Assembly (NCBI GenBank): GCA_964225175.1
Contig: CAXQNK010000115.1
Location: 1-59,722 of the forward strand
Reading direction: 5' to 3'
Origin: WTJD01 sp964225175
GTDB lineage: Bacteria > Pseudomonadota > Gammaproteobacteria > Xanthomonadales > SZUA-36
DNA length: 59,722 nucleotides
Shown: piece by piece, positions 59,049-59,722 of the stretch
How positions within the stretch are numbered: the first letter of the stretch is position 1
Layout: each line of letters begins with the position of its first letter
Translations under genes and position numbers: made by a program
Notes under the pieces: generated by a model
Seen by the model: only the letters and a program-made list of their open reading frames with translations
What the model was told of the DNA's origin: nothing
The model's database searches: none

Positions 59049-59722
59049 GAATGATCTCCCAACAATCGCTCCACGGCTTCGAACTCCGGGTAGCGGGGCA
59101 GCACATCGAGCAGGTACTGGTAGAAACGCGGGACCATTTCGATGTAGCCCGATTTGCCATGCTCATGCTGCAATTGGGCAAATCGGCCGATGATTTTGAT
59201 GTTTCGTTGCAGTCCCATCAGGTCACACCAGCGCCGCCAGGTGAGGGGTGCGATTTGCGGACAGGTTATTTTTCGGAATGCCTCCATCCAGTGCTCGAGA
59301 CGCTGCCTTGACCAGGGTGTGTAGCGGTCCCAGATCAGGCTGACAAAATCATAGGTAACAGGGCCCTTGACGGCATCCTGAAAATCGATAATGCCAGGCG
59401 ACTCGTCACCGAGATATAGCAGGTTGCAGGAATGCACATCGCGGTGGACAAAGACCTGGGGTTGCTCGACGGCGGCAGCGACCAAGGAATCGCAGAAAGC
59501 GTGCCAGCTTGCACGCTGATCGACGTTCCACGTGATGTTCAGATGTTGGGCGAGGTAATAGTCCTCGAACCAGCTCAACTCCCGATGCAAGACCTCCGGT
59601 CCGTATATGGGGAGCCCCTTTGTGCATACATTATGTGCCATGGTGCTTAATGCCGCGAAGACCGGCTTGAACAGTAATTCGACCGTTTGGGGTTTCAGGA
59701 GGTCTCGGTACAGATCATCACC
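59036..59722 (-). CDS. amgK: Anomeric MurNAc/GlcNAc kinase AmgK (5' end outside window)
   Basis: The frame is open to the last base of the window, so 228 C-terminal codons are present and the N-terminus is missing. An aminoglycoside-phosphotransferase-like kinase fold: catalytic HRDVHSCNLLYL, the Asp of IIDFQDAVKGPVTYDFVSL and LRELSWFEDYYL-like HRELSWFEDYYLAQHL match AmgK. It phosphorylates MurNAc at C1, supplying MurU. The pair forms the fosfomycin-insensitive cell-wall recycling route known from Pseudomonas. Confidence 0.92.
   Translation of the reverse strand, partial: GDDLYRDLLKPQTVELLFKPVFAALSTMAHNVCTKGLPIYGPEVLHRELSWFEDYYLAQHLNITWNVDQRASWHAFCDSLVAAAVEQPQVFVHRDVHSCNLLYLGDESPGIIDFQDAVKGPVTYDFVSLIWDRYTPWSRQRLEHWMEAFRKITCPQIAPLTWRRWCDLMGLQRNIKIIGRFAQLQHEHGKSGYIEMVPRFYQYLLDVLPRYPEFEAVERLLGDHSCAP

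Noticed and set aside
1..59722. CRISPR arrays, insertion sequences, prophage or toxin-antitoxin modules
   Set aside because: No regularly spaced repeats, transposase, integrase or small paired toxin/antitoxin frames were seen on reading both strands.

Overview
This window looks like a chromosomal segment of a Gram-negative gammaproteobacterium. It is moderately GC-rich by eye and has ordinary bacterial start and Shine-Dalgarno use. The assignment rests on gene content and order: a kdsD-kdsC-lptC-lptA-lptB-rpoN-hpf-ptsN-rapZ-npr block, a divergent ibaG-murA pair, purM-purN, a perM-hda pair, relA, PBP1b, and murU-amgK. The MetX-family acyltransferase resembles the Xanthomonas type and ptsI is followed by mgtE. 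The TolB-like/TPR protein, TPR-sulfotransferase and TonB receptor are typical of free-living, often marine, gammaproteobacteria (inference). No phage genes, transposases, integrases or CRISPR arrays were seen.

Layout. 1-4.9 kb: tRNA-Arg(CCU), a secreted beta-propeller protein and RNase D on the minus strand, a divergent SUMF1-like secreted protein, and a zinc-dependent S1/P1 nuclease. 5-8.7 kb: an NADPH-dependent MDR oxidoreductase, an AbgT-type transporter, a terminator, and a secreted SnoaL-like protein. 8.8-15.4 kb is the most accessory-looking part: a possible gene remnant, a membrane TolB-like/TPR protein, a cytoplasmic TPR-sulfotransferase and a TonB-dependent receptor, ending against the 3' end of tRNA-Leu(CAA). 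15.4-24 kb: MetX-family succinyltransferase, a TrmB-like methyltransferase, protoporphyrinogen oxidase, a P2-type calcium ATPase and RelA. 24-36.5 kb: a 1504-residue three-domain glycosyltransferase, PBP1b with a coupled LpoP-like lipoprotein, YoaA, TsaB and a second two-domain glycosyltransferase.

34-48 kb is a 14-gene minus-strand array running from a CaCA antiporter through Kdo synthesis (KdsD, KdsC), LPS transport (LptC, LptA, LptB), sigma-54, HPF, the nitrogen-type PTS (PtsN, RapZ, HPr, EI) and MgtE to a glycosyltransferase. A near-consensus sigma-54 promoter lies between rpoN and hpf. The mla lipid-transport operon, normally between the antiporter and ibaG, is absent here, and so are hprK and the mannose-type EIIA found in related PTS clusters.

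48-59.7 kb: ibaG-murA; purM-purN-DUF3108-M48 peptidase as an overlapping operon; a DUF2066 protein-PerM-Hda operon; an unrecognised 560-residue lipoprotein with an almost perfect sigma-70 promoter; and murU-amgK for MurNAc recycling, the latter cut by the window end.

Most genes serve envelope building: Kdo and LPS export, peptidoglycan synthesis and recycling, and glycosylation. The most interesting candidate for an undescribed system is the sulfotransferase/TonB-receptor pair. The receptor carries very tyrosine-rich, acidic segments that could be substrates for the neighbouring sulfotransferase. That link is a hypothesis.
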